Assembly: GCA_029204225.1 (NCBI GenBank)
Contig: MU832611.1
Coordinates: 1-64,000 of the forward strand
Length of the DNA: 64,000 nucleotides
Origin: Diphasiastrum complanatum
Lineage: Eukaryota; Streptophyta; Lycopodiopsida; Lycopodiales; Lycopodiaceae
Direction of reading: 5' to 3'
Shown: piece by piece, positions 11,290 to 23,228 of the stretch
Layout: every line of letters begins with the position of its first letter
Numbering within the stretch: position 1 is the first letter of the stretch
Notes under the pieces: generated by a model
The model's database searches: none
What the model was told of the DNA's origin: nothing
What the model saw: the letters and a program-made list of their open reading frames with translations, nothing else
Position numbers and translations under genes: made by a program

Positions 11290-11638
11290 TTAACTATTTG
11301 TCTGTTTGTACTTGAATGCATCGAACATCCCTTGAATCCTTGCTGACAACTTAAACAGCCAAAGTGTAGTTCATTCGTGCTACTCTGATAACATTTCACT
11401 TGTAGAACACTTTTCATTCGATTCGATAGAGGAAGATTGTTATTCTAGAAACTACCGTCATCACTCACACAACAAAAGTAATACTGATTACTTATAAAAT
11501 GTTTGTTTGACAACCAGAATAACACCCGACTTCATCTCATTCGAATAAGTTAGAACTTAAGTGCTATCCTCTTGGGGTTCGACATTAAATACTACACAAA
11601 TCTATCATTTCTATGTTGGCATATCATGACATATGCCA
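11290..11638 (+). repeat. Probable 5' LTR end of the gypsy-type element
   Basis: Sequence directly upstream of a primer-binding site, ending in ...atgcca at 11638. The last 22 bp form a hairpin: arms tggcatat and atatgcca are exact inverted repeats around catgac (11617-11638). A ttcgacattaaata stretch at about 11578-11593 may match ttcgacacccgaata at about 16281, in the supposed 3' LTR, but the LTR pair is too diverged for me to place the LTR start. Confidence 0.5.
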
Positions 11639-11642
11639 ATTT

Positions 11643-11660
11643 TGGCGCCATTGCCGGGGA
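11643..11660 (+). other. Primer-binding site, TGGCGCC type
   Basis: tggcgccattgccgggga lies four bases after the LTR-like end. TGGCGCCgTTGCCGGGGA is the familiar primer site of plant Athila/Tat-type gypsy elements; one base differs here. Confidence 0.88.
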
Positions 11661-12099
11661 TAGCCAAATAAAATTGATACCAAACTAACAACTCCATCTC
11701 CATTCTTAGTGCATGTCAGAGAGAGCTGCCAGACTTGAAAGATATCGGAAACTTTGAGAATAGTTTTTCAAAAGACTTTAGGAATCTTTTCAAAGAGGAA
11801 ATTCACCTTCCCAGATTTATAACAAAACTTTCTTTGATAATTTTCTTAATCTTGATAATATACTTGAAATATTACCTCTTGACGTTTCTGCTGCAACTAC
11901 CTAGTTACTGTTGAAAGATGCATTTCTGAACTAGTTCAGAGAAATTGGTCATTCATCCAGAGTTCTTGGACGACTCAACAATGTGCATAAGAAGAGTAAA
12001 GAATCTCTTCGAAGGTATACATGGTTATCAGACACAAAAACTGATGATGTGGATCAAAAAAAGAAATGAAAGTCCAAACGAAAAGAAGATAGCAAAAGT

Positions 12100-12640
12100 A
12101 TTGAGGACAAGGCTGCAACCTCTGAAGTTGAAAAGCTTTGGGAAAGTGATATGGCTGATCTTAATAAGAAGTTCAACGATCTGATAGTTCAAATTTCAGA
12201 AGTTGCAGACAAAAGACCGAAAGCTTCTTCTTCGAACCCAGGAATATGGTGTACGAAGTGCAGTACATCTGGACATTTGAAAGAAGATTGCAAAGCTATG
12301 AATGTAAAGTATGTTGAAGATCCTTCTCAAGAAGTGCTCTTTATATTTCAAGATGATGCGACTACCAATTATGTTCAGGGTACCACAACACCAACCCAAC
12401 AAGGCAAACCAAAGTTTGCACCAAAAAGACACAATCCACCAGAGTTTGTTGGTCCAGCAACGAAGTCTACCAATTAGCCAAAACCATTTTCGGGCAATTG
12501 ATATAATTGTGGAGAACTAAGACATTTTTTGCCTGACTGTCCACAACCACGAAAGCCGATCGGATATATACCTCTTTGCTCGAACTGTAAAGAACCTGGC
12601 CACAAATATCCTGACTGTCCACGATCGTAGAAGCCATGTC
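12100..12640 (+). pseudogene. Gypsy-type gag C-terminus with three zinc knuckles
   Basis: The frame at 12151-12477 (MADLNKKFNDLIVQIS...) carries knuckle 1, CTKCSTSGHLKEDC (about 12254-12295). Past an in-frame TAG at 12475 come knuckle 2, CGELRHFLPDC (its first Cys within YNCGE), and knuckle 3, CSNCKEPGHKYPDC. Two further stops (TGA near 12498, TAG near 12628) interrupt it. Three knuckles in a row are more than most copia gags have but are seen in some gypsy lineages. A gag matrix/capsid region upstream (11700-12100) is too damaged to define. Confidence 0.85.
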
Positions 12641-12649
12641 CAAAGTACC

Positions 12650-13640
12650 AGTATGTACTACACTTGCTGTTGTTGCTGATTCAAAAGTAAAACCTTAAGC
12701 AGATACTATTGTGCAAAGGATTGATGTCATTGAAGACAAATCAACAAAGACAGTTGACCAATCCTGGCGATGTCGAAAAGTTATTCAAAGTTACCACAAG
12801 AAGCAAAAGCTCCTCAAAACCTAACTCAAAAGTTTCTTCAAAGAAGCAGAGAAATTCCTCGAAGAAGAGATCTTTGAACAAGTGATCTATAATGCAGGAA
12901 GATCTTGATTATGATCATGATGCAGCCAAGCTATTTTCGAAGGATATTTCTATGGAAGCTGAAAAAATTATCAATTTTGAATTATAGACAGCCACTGTAG
13001 AGAAGAAAGTCACCTTCAAGGAAGGGGACGTTGAAATCACGAAGACCAAACTTTTTGACGCCACAATTGACAAGCCTATCTTGAAAGCGAAGACGAAAGA
13101 CTATGAAATTGTAACTAATATTGGCTCTCTTCGCCCCAATAGAACTTTCAAATAATTGCTTGCATACAACATTTATTACTGAAAACAGTTAAAAGGTCTC
13201 TCTATCTCTAAGAAGAAGAAACACATTTCTCTACTAGATGTTGGTGTATTATCTATTGATTTGGAGACCTCGGTGCACCATAAATCAATGTTACTATTGT
13301 TGGATGCTTAATTGAAAATGTGTCGATTGACTCAAGTTCGAGTCTGAATATTATAACCGAAGACTGCTTATGCTTTAGGTTTGACTGATATTCAACTAAC
13401 TCAACGAAATACCAAGTTGGCCGATTCAATACGAAGAAAACCTGTTGGCGAATTAAAGGACGTGACTGTATATATTCAAGCCAATCCTTTTACGATGAGC
13501 TTTATTGTTATCACACCACTTGGTTTGTCCTCTTACTCGGTTTTAATTGAATGACCTTGGCTTTATCAGTCTAATGCAAGCGTACATTAGAAGTCCAAAG
13601 AACTAAGATTCCAAACTGATGAGACTAATAACCATGGAAA
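12650..13640 (+). pseudogene. Degraded gypsy protease region
   Basis: A Lys/Ser-rich segment (about 12790-12890) is followed by frames ending in VYIQANPFTMSFIVI and LSSYSVLIE-stop-PWLYQSNAS near 13470-13580. In plant gypsy polyproteins the protease ends with an LLGRPWL-type motif; here a TGA at 13552 replaces the Arg codon. A candidate active site, LLDVGVLSI near 13220, departs from the usual D-S/T-G and may be mutated. Frameshifts are present, for example near 12660 where the reading frame of CTTLAVVADSK takes over. Confidence 0.6.
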
Positions 13641-13689
13641 GCCACATGCCTTTAATATTTTCTCTAATACATCAGACATCGAAGTTAAT

Positions 13690-14010
13690 TATTTCGAATG
13701 CTACAAGAATAATGATTTATCGGATGATGAAGAAGAATTCTTCAATGTCTGCAATGCAGAAGCTGATATATTTATGAATGAATCAAAAGCTGCAGGCAAG
13801 AATTCTGAAGATTCTAATGAAGATACTGAAGATACTGATGACGAATATGATGAATCCGAACAAGAATTTGGAAATAAGGACCAGGTTGACGACAAGAATA
13901 AATCTATGGAGACGGCCCTGCGTGAAATTCATGGCCATACCAAGGCCAGTATGACAAAAGGTATTATTTTACCAGATTCAACAGAGCTAATTGAACTTGC
14001 ACCTGGTTAA
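13690..14010 (+). pseudogene. Acidic linker frame of the gypsy-type element
   Basis: An open frame of about 105 codons is very rich in Asp and Glu (SNEDTEDTDDEYDESEQEF, about 13813-13869) and ends at TAA 14008, after ELAPG. Position and composition fit the spacer that follows protease in gypsy polyproteins. No catalytic motif is visible. Confidence 0.5.
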
Positions 14011-14027
14011 TTTGTGCATGTTTCTAA

Positions 14028-15146
14028 GTCCCTTGGAGAGAGATCGAGAGTCTTTCGAAGCAACTCCAGGCAACTCAGAATTGTTCGGGAGTTGATGACC
14101 ATCTGGAGTATGCTGAGGCTTGCATAAAGATCTCTGATCTTCAGAAGGAGGTCACTGACTTGAAGCAGTAACTCGAAGACTAGAAGCTAGTTGTGAATAT
14201 TCTCTCCTAGAACATTGGTGATGTGTTGCCGAAGACAAAACGACTGAGAAGAAATCAGTCGAAGGTATATGCAGAACGTTTTAAAGTTTTTTGTGAACGA
14301 TTTTGGAAGTGGAGTCTACAACATCTTAACATCGAATTGCAATGGCGTTTGGATTATTTGATGCTACCAGGCACAGTAGGCATTGCATTCAAGGACTGGC
14401 TAACCGTTTGGAAAAAAGAAGATTTTCTTTGGTTATGGGACCAACTTAGCATAGAGCAGAAGGGTTGTCTATGTTGGGCCATAATCCAGGGTAAATTTAA
14501 AGTTTCGCCATTCGGGTCTGTAGAATTGTACAGAGCTTCTACATCAATGTATGTTTTAGAGTACATGCAAATAAAGGAGTACCAAATTTTGAAGGACAGC
14601 GATATAAAGTGCAAATTTTGGAGGCGACATGCAGAATTCAAATTGTACTTACCAGAAGGCCATGCGAATATAGACAAATTTGACGATGCAGGTCGTTTGT
14701 TGAATATTAATATGGCATACCCAGAGCTGTATGGTATATACACCGACTGGGAGTGCAACTTTTCAAGTTATTTTGCAGAAATCAAGCACAATCTACAAGA
14801 TTGAGGAAAATCTCACGAATATAGAGCTTTTTGTACTTATACTTATTGGCAGTTCGGAACTTTTGTAGCTAAGACATTATTTTCTATTCAAAACTTATTT
14901 GTAAAGTGTAAGTTTGTACAATTTTCATCTCTTTTGTTCGAGCAAATTACACTATGCAAAAATTTTGAGGGAGACTTTCAATTAATACATGAACTATTTG
15001 ATGGCACTTTACTGATTGTAAGATTGTCAAAATACGGCAATTTACCTATCGACAGATATTCAAGAGCAAAAGAAGATTTATTATTGCTCGAGTGTCAAAA
15101 AGATTTGGAAATTGCACAACAATTACATGATGATATGAATACATGA
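14028..15146 (+). pseudogene. Unrecognised coiled-coil protein frame inside the gypsy-type element
   Basis: One reading frame can be followed for about 372 codons with four internal stops past its start: TAA 14169, TAG 14181, TAG 14208 and TGA 14802. The final stop is TGA 15144. The N-terminal part is heptad-like (REIESLSKQLQATQ, ISDLQKEVTDLKQ, LED, KLVVNILS), and the first three stops fall where Gln would suit the coil. Next comes a basic patch (KTKRLRRNQSK), a Trp-rich stretch (FWKWSLQHL, FLWLWDQLS) and a mixed alpha/beta-looking segment to the end (ECQKDLEIAQQLHDDMNT). The longest uninterrupted part is 14223-14801. I do not recognise the family. It is neither RT, RNase H, integrase nor chromodomain, and no clear membrane segment marks it as an envelope protein. 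It occupies the place of pol. Confidence 0.55.
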
Positions 15147-15451
15147 AATTTTTTCCAAAGTCTTCTTGTATATGTTGCTGATTATGTGATGCTGAGCTCT
15201 CATATGTGAATGATGTTCAAAGCCAATTCAATGATGTTTGCTCAAACATATTTTGAATCAACCCACTCAACATTTGATTCTGAAATAACAAATGAAGGTC
15301 ATATATTCAACAACTGAAGAAATGTCTTTACATTTGACCTAACGATCAATATTCAAAAGGAGAATTATTCAACAACACAAAAGTATTCTTTTCAAATGAA
15401 TGAACAATTCTCGAGACAAAGATTATATGTTCACGGGGACGTTTCACATTT

Positions 15452-15464
15452 GAGGAGGGGGATA
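15452..15464 (+). other. Polypurine tract of the gypsy-type element
   Basis: gaggagggggata immediately precedes TGTGATGCC, a plausible 3' LTR start at 15465. A purine-rich run followed by TG is the expected arrangement. Confidence 0.75.
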
Positions 15465-16440
<976 letters not shown>

Positions 16441-16456
16441 TTCGAGTTCTTTAACT

Positions 16457-16915
16457 TTATATGGACTTTAGTTGTTGAGGACTACTGTCTAGAACACAAC
16501 AGTTCAAGAATTCTGGATGCAACATATAGTTAAGGCAGCTGCTTCTGATACTTAATATAGGTATATAATTGTCTAGAGTTAAATCAAAGTGTGTTGTTAT
16601 GATTATCACCCATTTTTTGTATGTAGGTGACAGACTTGATATCAATGTCATGATTGCATCTTGATCATCAATAATTGATCCGAAGGCTGTCATTTGCTAC
16701 AAGAGATTCTTAAACTAGTTAATGTGATTTTGAAGCAAATTACCATTACACATCTTGAGTGAGAAGAATTTCCTTACAGAAGAATCATGAGCACAAAACA
16801 ATAGCAGATGCAACCACATATTCGAAACTATCTCTAACCATCTGATGGACTTATTTGACACTTCCACTAATAAGCAATAAGCGTTTCTTGCTATACTAAT
16901 CTCTAGGATCAATAT
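16457..16915 (-). pseudogene. Copia gag fragment (UBN2-like)
   Basis: On the minus strand, 16912-16715 encodes FFSLKMCNGNLLQNHIN and, after a frame change, 16693-16457 encodes MTAFGSIIDDQDAIMTLISS, LSPTYKKWV and FDLTLDNYI. This series (KM..G....HI, then a Gly before I-D/S-D-E/Q-D, LL/LIS.L, then LT.D) is the conserved middle of copia gag (UBN2 family). Neither LTR nor pol is attached, so it is an isolated fragment. Confidence 0.8.
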
Positions 16916-17499
16916 GCAAAAGAGCTAATGTAGCTGAAGAAGCTACCCTAGAAAGTGATCAACTACTTATACTAGTTATGAATGCCATTTAGGAAACGGT
17001 TAGAGCATGTTGTTAGCTTCAAAACAAGTGGAAACAAGTTTTTTTAAGATTCTATAGTTCGAACACCTTCGATACTCTTTGTCGTTGTTGATTGTTAGTG
17101 TAATTTGTAGAGACAAATTGCTCCTAAGTAATAAAGACTTTCCCAGCTTCAAAGACCAAATAGACTTTGATGATATAGAATTATCATTGATCAATATTCT
17201 TTTGGGATATTGTATGAATTTGAACACTTTAATGAATTGAGTAACATGCATTGATACCTGTAGAACTAAGAATTTTCTATGAACCATGTTTTATGGTATT
17301 ATGAACACTGACCTTTCTGTGAAGAGATGTGCAGGTACACACGAACGTACGTGAAGAATCTGAACAAGAATAAGAAGCCCTTTGGGATAAAGGACTGATC
17401 TCTCTTTGAGAATATGTGCAAGTAATCGAGAAAGTGCCAGAAGAACAAGAATCGAAACAAGAAGCTTTCTAAGCTTAAAGATAGTAAACAAGAAGGCTT

Positions 17500-17715
17500 T
17501 CGACAAAGTCTATAAAGAAGGCTCAATAGAGTCTATAAAGAAGGCTTATTACTAAGTCTATAATGAAGGCTCAGTGGAGTCTATAAAGAACAGGACAAGG
17601 CCTAGGGTCTGATCACCCTAGTAACTTGTTCCACCAAGATTGAGGATGGGCAACCTCTAGAATATAAATGCCAATGAACATGATTGAGGATGGGCAACCT
17701 CTAGAAAAAAGGGCC
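17500..17715. repeat. Short tandem repeats: gtctataaagaaggct and gattgaggatgggcaacct
   Basis: agtctataaagaaggctca-type units recur four to five times at about 17505-17592. Next, gattgaggatgggcaacctc occurs twice, near 17638 and 17683, about 45 bp apart. No gene was seen in 16920-18170 around them. Confidence 0.75.
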
Positions 17716-18173
17716 TAGGAATTGATGGACATTATGCAAATACAAGATAGACATATACCTTGGCTCTTCCTTAGGAAGATTGCACTTGGATGAATCCCCA
17801 AGTTGTAACCATGTAATATTATATGTAATTTAAAAGTCAAGTTGGAACCTTGTACCACCTACCTCCCACCTACTTTTGCACATGCATTCTAGGCTATTTG
17901 ACACCTAGAATGGGGCGCCCTCCTACACTCTCACTTCATATGCCAAATCATCATAACAACTCTCCCAAGCTAGTACACATCACCCATTCACCCTCTCTAA
18001 CTAATACACCTCATCCATGCACTCCACTTCACCCTAAGTCCAATTGGAGTCTTTCTCACACCTCATGCACTTGAACTTGACACCTCACTCACTCTGGAAG
18101 GACTCTCCACTTTCTTTATAAGTGGAAATGCCCCCCTCTACCAGGAGGATTGAAGGACGATGCATCCAAACTC

Positions 18174-19213
18174 TGCCATTTTGTTGCTTGTTGTGTACAG
18201 GTGCTTTGGAGAATGAGGATTGAGGCATTACCTCAAGGAGGCTATGTTATTTTGTGATTGCATGATTTTTGGAGCTCAAACCCTCGGATTTCTATCTCTC
18301 TTTCACATCACACTCAAACACACACTCTCTCACTCTCTACCTCACCTTCTCTCGAAACCATGGTATGCTCTTGAAACTATTACCCATATGTAAGAATGGC
18401 TGATCAATACTTTTGCATGTCATGCTATCTGTGGTCTATTGTCTATGCATGTCAGATCTACAGATTTCATGTCATAGCATCTGTGGCCTATTGTCCATGC
18501 ATGTCAGATCTAGAGCTTGCATGTTGGATCTAGAGCTTGCATGTCAGATCTAGAGCTTGCATGTCAGATTTGAAGCTTGCATGTCGTAGTATCTGTGGCC
18601 TATTGTCCATGCATGTCAGATCTAGAACTTGCATGTCATATCTAAAGCTTGCATGTCAGATTTGAAGCTTGCATGTCACACCATGTATTGCCGAATGAGC
18701 ATGCATGTCACTTCATGACTGTTGCATGTCAAGAATCTATGAACCCTTATGATTGCATGTCAAGAATCTAAGATCCATCTGGATTGCGCTAAGATCCAAC
18801 ATGATTGCATGTCGGAAAGATTAAAACTGATGAAGAAATTTCTATGCTTTTGTTAAGCTAGATATGGAATTAAGATCATTGAATATGAACTAAGTTTATG
18901 TAAGTTGATGTTCCTACATCTGAGACCCCTATTGGAACGCATTGTATATGTAATTGGCATTGGCCAATTGGATTTGCATAATGATAAGAAAAGAATCCTT
19001 CGGGGGGGGGGCGGGGGGTGGGTCCCCATCTTGACCCCTCAGTGCTTCTGCTATTGTGTGAATGAATCTATGTGATGCAATGTTTTTCGAGTTTTGATTC
19101 AAAGTCTTATTTAATTTTCATTTAAGTTGATTCAAAACTAGCTTAATGTGAATGATAAGCCAATAATTCTTTTGCCTTCAAGACCTTAGGATAGGCCTTC
19201 ACCCTCGAGTTCA
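18174..19213 (+). mobile_element. Copia-type solo LTR with TGCATG-rich repeats (LTR-X copy 1)
   Basis: Collinear with 47320-48551 over about 1 kb. Both copies share the block gtgtacaggtgct, the ccctcggatttctatctc block, a long array of tgcatgtcagatctagagct-type units, a G-run followed by tccccatcttg, and the end ctcgagttca. In copy 2 a primer-binding site follows that end, so this is an LTR. Here the homology stops exactly at 19213 and unrelated sequence follows, so this copy is a solo or truncated LTR. The left end (TG at 18174) is approximate. Confidence 0.82.
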
Positions 19214-19214
19214 C

Positions 19215-19330
19215 AGTTAGCCATTCCCATGTATTTTTGAAAACTATGTAAAAACATGAGAAAAATTGTAGAATTGGATATATTAATGGATGTAGATTAA
19301 AGATTGATTATTCGGATAAATCCAACACAA
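19215..19330 (+). repeat. Dispersed repeat shared with 23606-23712
   Basis: Both places read attcccatgtattt-tg-aaactatgt, then acatgag/acgtgag, aaaaatt, attgg/ctggata, and end in aatccaacac. They lie in the same orientation about 4.4 kb apart and flank the gypsy remnant and the gene-free stretch. Confidence 0.65.
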
Positions 19331-19380
19331 GGTGGATCAATGCAAGATCAAAGTCATAAAAAAATGGAAGAGTTTTAAAA

Positions 19381-20560
19381 CTTTTTGACAATTAAGAGGA
19401 TCCTTGGGATTTGCATCCTACTATCGACAATTTATTTTTATGTTTTTAAAGATAGCATCACCATTCGCACATTTGTTTAAAAAAGAAATATATGAATGGA
19501 TTGATGAGGCTCAAAAAGCTCTGTTTAGTTGAAAGAGGCTTTGGTTAAGGCCTTGGATTTAGTACAACACGATTGCAACTTAGCATTCAAAGTTACAATC
19601 AATTCAAGTGGTAGTGGATTAGGAACCCTATATGGGTCAAAGTTTATCATTAAAAGAGATCACCACACTGTCAGTTTGAAATATTTTGTGAGTCAAAAGC
19701 AAGATATTGACAAACAGAAGAAATGGCTAGCACAAGTTCAACCATATGACTTTGCCTCGAATACCTCATTGGCAAGGGAAACCAAACTATTGAGCAAGGT
19801 TGTGAAGAATGCAAATGTACGATATGTGAAAATCCTTGAAAGAATATTTATTTGTGTTCCAAGAGGTAGAAGAAAATTGCATGTCCACAAGACAAGATCG
19901 AGCTTTACAAGGGTTATGTTGCATGTTGGAAAGATGCACGCTAAATTCACTCATTGTTTTGGAAAATGATTGAAAATCCATCATCATGGATGAGTATACC
20001 AAGGATGCATTTGTGACACAAATCATGAGAGACTTATTGGATACAAAATGTGAAAATCAGTTTTTGATATTAACTCAATTATGGGATTTTGGTATATGAC
20101 ATTAAAATGATAGTTCTTATGGCAATTTCAAAATTGTTTTTTCAAAAAATTTCTAAATTACACTCGTCTTTAAGTGCTAGTCATTTTGGAATGTTGAACA
20201 ACTATCAAAAGTTTAAAGATCTTTTAAAATGGCAAGGGACGACGCAGGCTGTATATAGGAGGTTGTATATAGGATGATTCAGGAATGTAGGCCATGTGAG
20301 GTCAACAAAGCATAATATGTTAAGAAGCTTGAATTGTTACATCCACTATATGTTCCTTCACATCAATGGGAAGGCATAATATGGATTTCATCCCATCTCT
20401 TCGAACAACATTGAAAAGGTATAATGACATTTATGTGGTGCTAGATGACTAACAAAATATGCTCACTTCACATCTTTAAACTACTTATGGTGCAGCATAG
20501 GTAGCACAACTATTTCTCAAGAATGTCTTCAGATTGCATGGTGTACCAAAGGAAATAAAA
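19381..20560 (+). pseudogene. Ty3/gypsy pol remnant (RT end, RNase H, integrase)
   Basis: Plus-strand translation first gives the RT/RNase H junction LRGSLGFASYYRQFI and FAHLFKKE, then EALVKALDLVQHD and a degraded RNase H strand (KVTINSSGSGLGTL). Further down come integrase signatures in several frames: the end of the zinc-binding region (ECRPCEVNKA), KKLELLHPLYVPSHQWEGI, a core entry resembling D-F-I-P-S-L, DIYVVLDD, and AQLFLKNVFRLHGVPKEI. Numerous stops and frame changes show it is old. Order and spacing fit one decayed element in its original order. Confidence 0.85.
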
Positions 20561-20569
20561 GTGTGTGTT

Positions 20570-20800
20570 AAGCTATGGCTCTATTACCGTTTATGAGCTA
20601 GAGTGCTTTGGTTTGCTATGTGTCATACTATATAGAGTCTCACAAATAACCTACATGAAAATAAATAGAGTGTGTGTAGTACACCATATTTACACAAAGG
20701 TAAGGCTTATGTAAATACAAGAGACATATATGGCTAAGATGCAACTTTTGAAAAGAACATGAATTCATAGTCTAGAGATGAACAACTACATGGGTAGCAG
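20570..20800 (+). repeat. Dispersed repeat, copy 2 (partner at 3335)
   Basis: Same blocks and orientation as 3335-3640. It begins within about 10 bp of the last integrase motif of the gypsy remnant, so it may be 3' sequence of that family; at 3335 no pol is attached. Confidence 0.72.
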
Positions 20801-20929
20801 TCATGAATTTCAAGAATGCGCTATTAAGCAAAGAGGTACTATACTTTCACATCAAATGGTTTGGATGCTATTCTTTCATTTGAAAAGAGCTATTATGCAT
20901 CATGAATCACTCTAAACTAAGATCAAAGT

Positions 20930-23110
20930 TAATGTGAATCATGATAATGTCAAGCAAAAATCATTTTGCACAAAGTCAAAATTACTTGTACCAATCAGGT
21001 AGCCACACTAGGAAATTAGCCTATATAGTAATTTTTGATGATTTGTCCGATTCTTCATTAGAATATTTCAAGAAGAAGTTCTAAAAGGACCAAAAGTCCA
21101 AAATGGGCCACTCTTTAATATGAAACTTAAAATTGAAGATACAATTTATTTTGCAAACAATTCTTGTTGGGCTGCTAAGAGCTAGGAGGCACCAAATTTG
21201 GCCATTCTTGGGCCAAATTGACCCTTGAAAGTGTTGCACAGAGGTGGCAGACAAAATTTTGACATTGAGTAGGGATAAACACATTTTGAGGACTTTCATA
21301 ATTATTCCAATGATAGGCTACATTCACTATTTTAGTGTCATGCTAATAGGAGCTACGGAATTACGAACTCATTATTGTTGACAATTTTGAAAGGGAAGTA
21401 GTCACAAGTGGGAGATGCCAGTTATGGGTGAAAAAAATCTCATAATTAGATTCAATTCTTGGACTTCTAATCAACCAATGTTAGGTTACAATTTGACACA
21501 TGCATTTGCAATTTGAGAATTTCTCGTTCAAGGAGAGATTGGCACTAGCTTAAAGATACACAAATTTGGCTATCACAGGTGATTAAAGTATGCGGTGGTG
21601 CCAATTAGGAGCTAGTTGAGTAGGCTAGCAAACTTGCATTGGGCAAACTATGTGTGGGAAACATGGGAGATAAAAAATGGATTAGTACTCACACTTTGGC
21701 TACTCTTGACGAGTGAAAAATGTAATGATTTACGAGATTTGTAGGTGTAAGTCAATTCAAATCGAACATTGTAGATGTGAAATAGTTTATCAAGTTTGTC
21801 ATCAGAGATGTCCACATCAACTATCAACTTGACTAAGTCAAGTCAAATTGCCATATCAATATTGTATTATGAATACAAAATCTAGTAAGGACTATATCTT
21901 GATGTCATTCATGGAGGCATGTTTGGAGCTAGCTAGGAGAGTACATGAAGGTGCACTAACGATTGCTCAAATATTTGAAATCAATGGTGGCATTGGGATA
22001 CCTAATATGGATGGATTACAGGATGAAATAATAATAATTAGATATAGCTAGTTGTGGATGGACTTGAGACATTAAATGGATATGGCATACAAAGATGATT
22101 CAGGACAGAATCTGGATGCTAAACATGCAAAATGGGCAAAGCTTGGAGCTTTGTAAGCTAGATCTAGATTAGAGAGTTGGTGGGTATCAGACATTTGGGT
22201 GTCATGGAGGCAAACACCATGGTGTCTTTTTCTAGAGATCTACTAGGGGTGCATGGATGATGAGGACTTTGTGATGTATTCTTTGAGAGTACAAACATGG
22301 TGATATAGTAGAGCTAGTTATTGGCATTGGTATTGATGGAGTGGAAATTATCATTAAGGGCATGGATGAGCTACCTATTAGCTATTATGCATTTGGCTGT
22401 ATTTCTAGGAATTTGGGCTTGCACAAGTGTTGGAGTATGATTTGATTAGATTTTCAAGTATTGAAATATGAAAGGAGCCCAAAGGAAGCCATTTGGAGCC
22501 AGATACCTTAATAAGATTAGATTTTTGGAGACACTAGTCTAAGGAATCATGGATGGGCTTGCATTGAATGCATGTTGTCAGGTGGCACATAGCTAGGGAG
22601 AGCAAGTAGATGTTAGGAGCCAAGAGAAGCAAGTGATGCTTTGGGATAGTGGGACAAGAATCAAAGACATCAGGTGAGCATAGTGATTGGATGACAAATC
22701 CTTTGAAGATAGCACTTAGGGAGATGCCATGATTGCTCAGATTTGGTGTGTCATTGGATGCATAGGTGATGCTCTTCTATTTGTTGGTACTTTATTATTT
22801 GGTGATAATGTTTAGATACATTGGACCTATTGGAAGAAGGAAAGAATGCCTAGATAGAAGAAATTGCATTCAATAGATGCAACTATCAGGCTCTACAAAA
22901 TGATCATTTCTTCAATGTATGACTACGCCTATCAAATTCAAACAATACTATTGAGACAATAGTCACATTTGATTCTACTTGATTTTGACTTCATCAAATC
23001 CTATGAGATTTAGTAGACAAACATAAACAAAAAAATATTGCTCTGTAGAAGTATTCAATAACTTGGACAAAATTGTAAGAGAATGCAATCAGATTATAGT
23101 AGAACAAAGA
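20930..23110. other. No gene seen
   Basis: About 2.2 kb of unique-looking sequence with only short frames (for example 21081-21299 and 21848-22051) that carry no recognisable domain. I see no RNA gene, LTR ends or repeats. Confidence 0.5.
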
Positions 23111-23114
23111 AGCA

Positions 23115-23228
23115 TACATTCATTTTGACATAGTACCGGACATAGTAAAACTATATGATTGATTCAGTAAGTACATTCATTTTGACATAGTACCGGACAT
23201 AGTAAAACTATATGATTGATTCAGTAAG
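23115..23228. repeat. Perfect 57-bp tandem duplication
   Basis: tacattcattttgacatagt begins at 23115 and again at 23172; the two 57-bp copies are identical through gattcagtaag. Absence of differences means it is recent, unlike its surroundings. Confidence 0.95.

Larger units (their letters stand above)
11640..15464 (+). mobile_element. Gypsy-type LTR element lacking RT and integrase
   Basis: Between a TGGCGCC primer-binding site (11643) and a polypurine tract (15452-15464) lie, in order: a gag tail with several zinc knuckles (12150-12630), a protease-like region (13100-13640), an acidic linker (13700-14010), and an unrecognised coiled-coil frame (14028-15146). I find no RT, RNase H or integrase motif in these 3.8 kb. 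The element would depend on enzymes from another element. Stops are numerous, but most fall at codons one C-to-T change from Gln or Arg. Confidence 0.75.

Noticed and set aside
14028-14210. Alternative genetic code, with TAA and TAG read as Gln
   Set aside because: The stops are confined to decayed mobile elements, some TGA stops replace Arg, and the intact gene at 34232 uses normal codons; C-to-T decay explains all of this.
14223-14804. Envelope protein of an endogenous retrovirus-like element
   Set aside because: The frame lies in the right relative position, but I see no signal peptide, no clear transmembrane helix and no cleavage site, so I left it as unrecognised.
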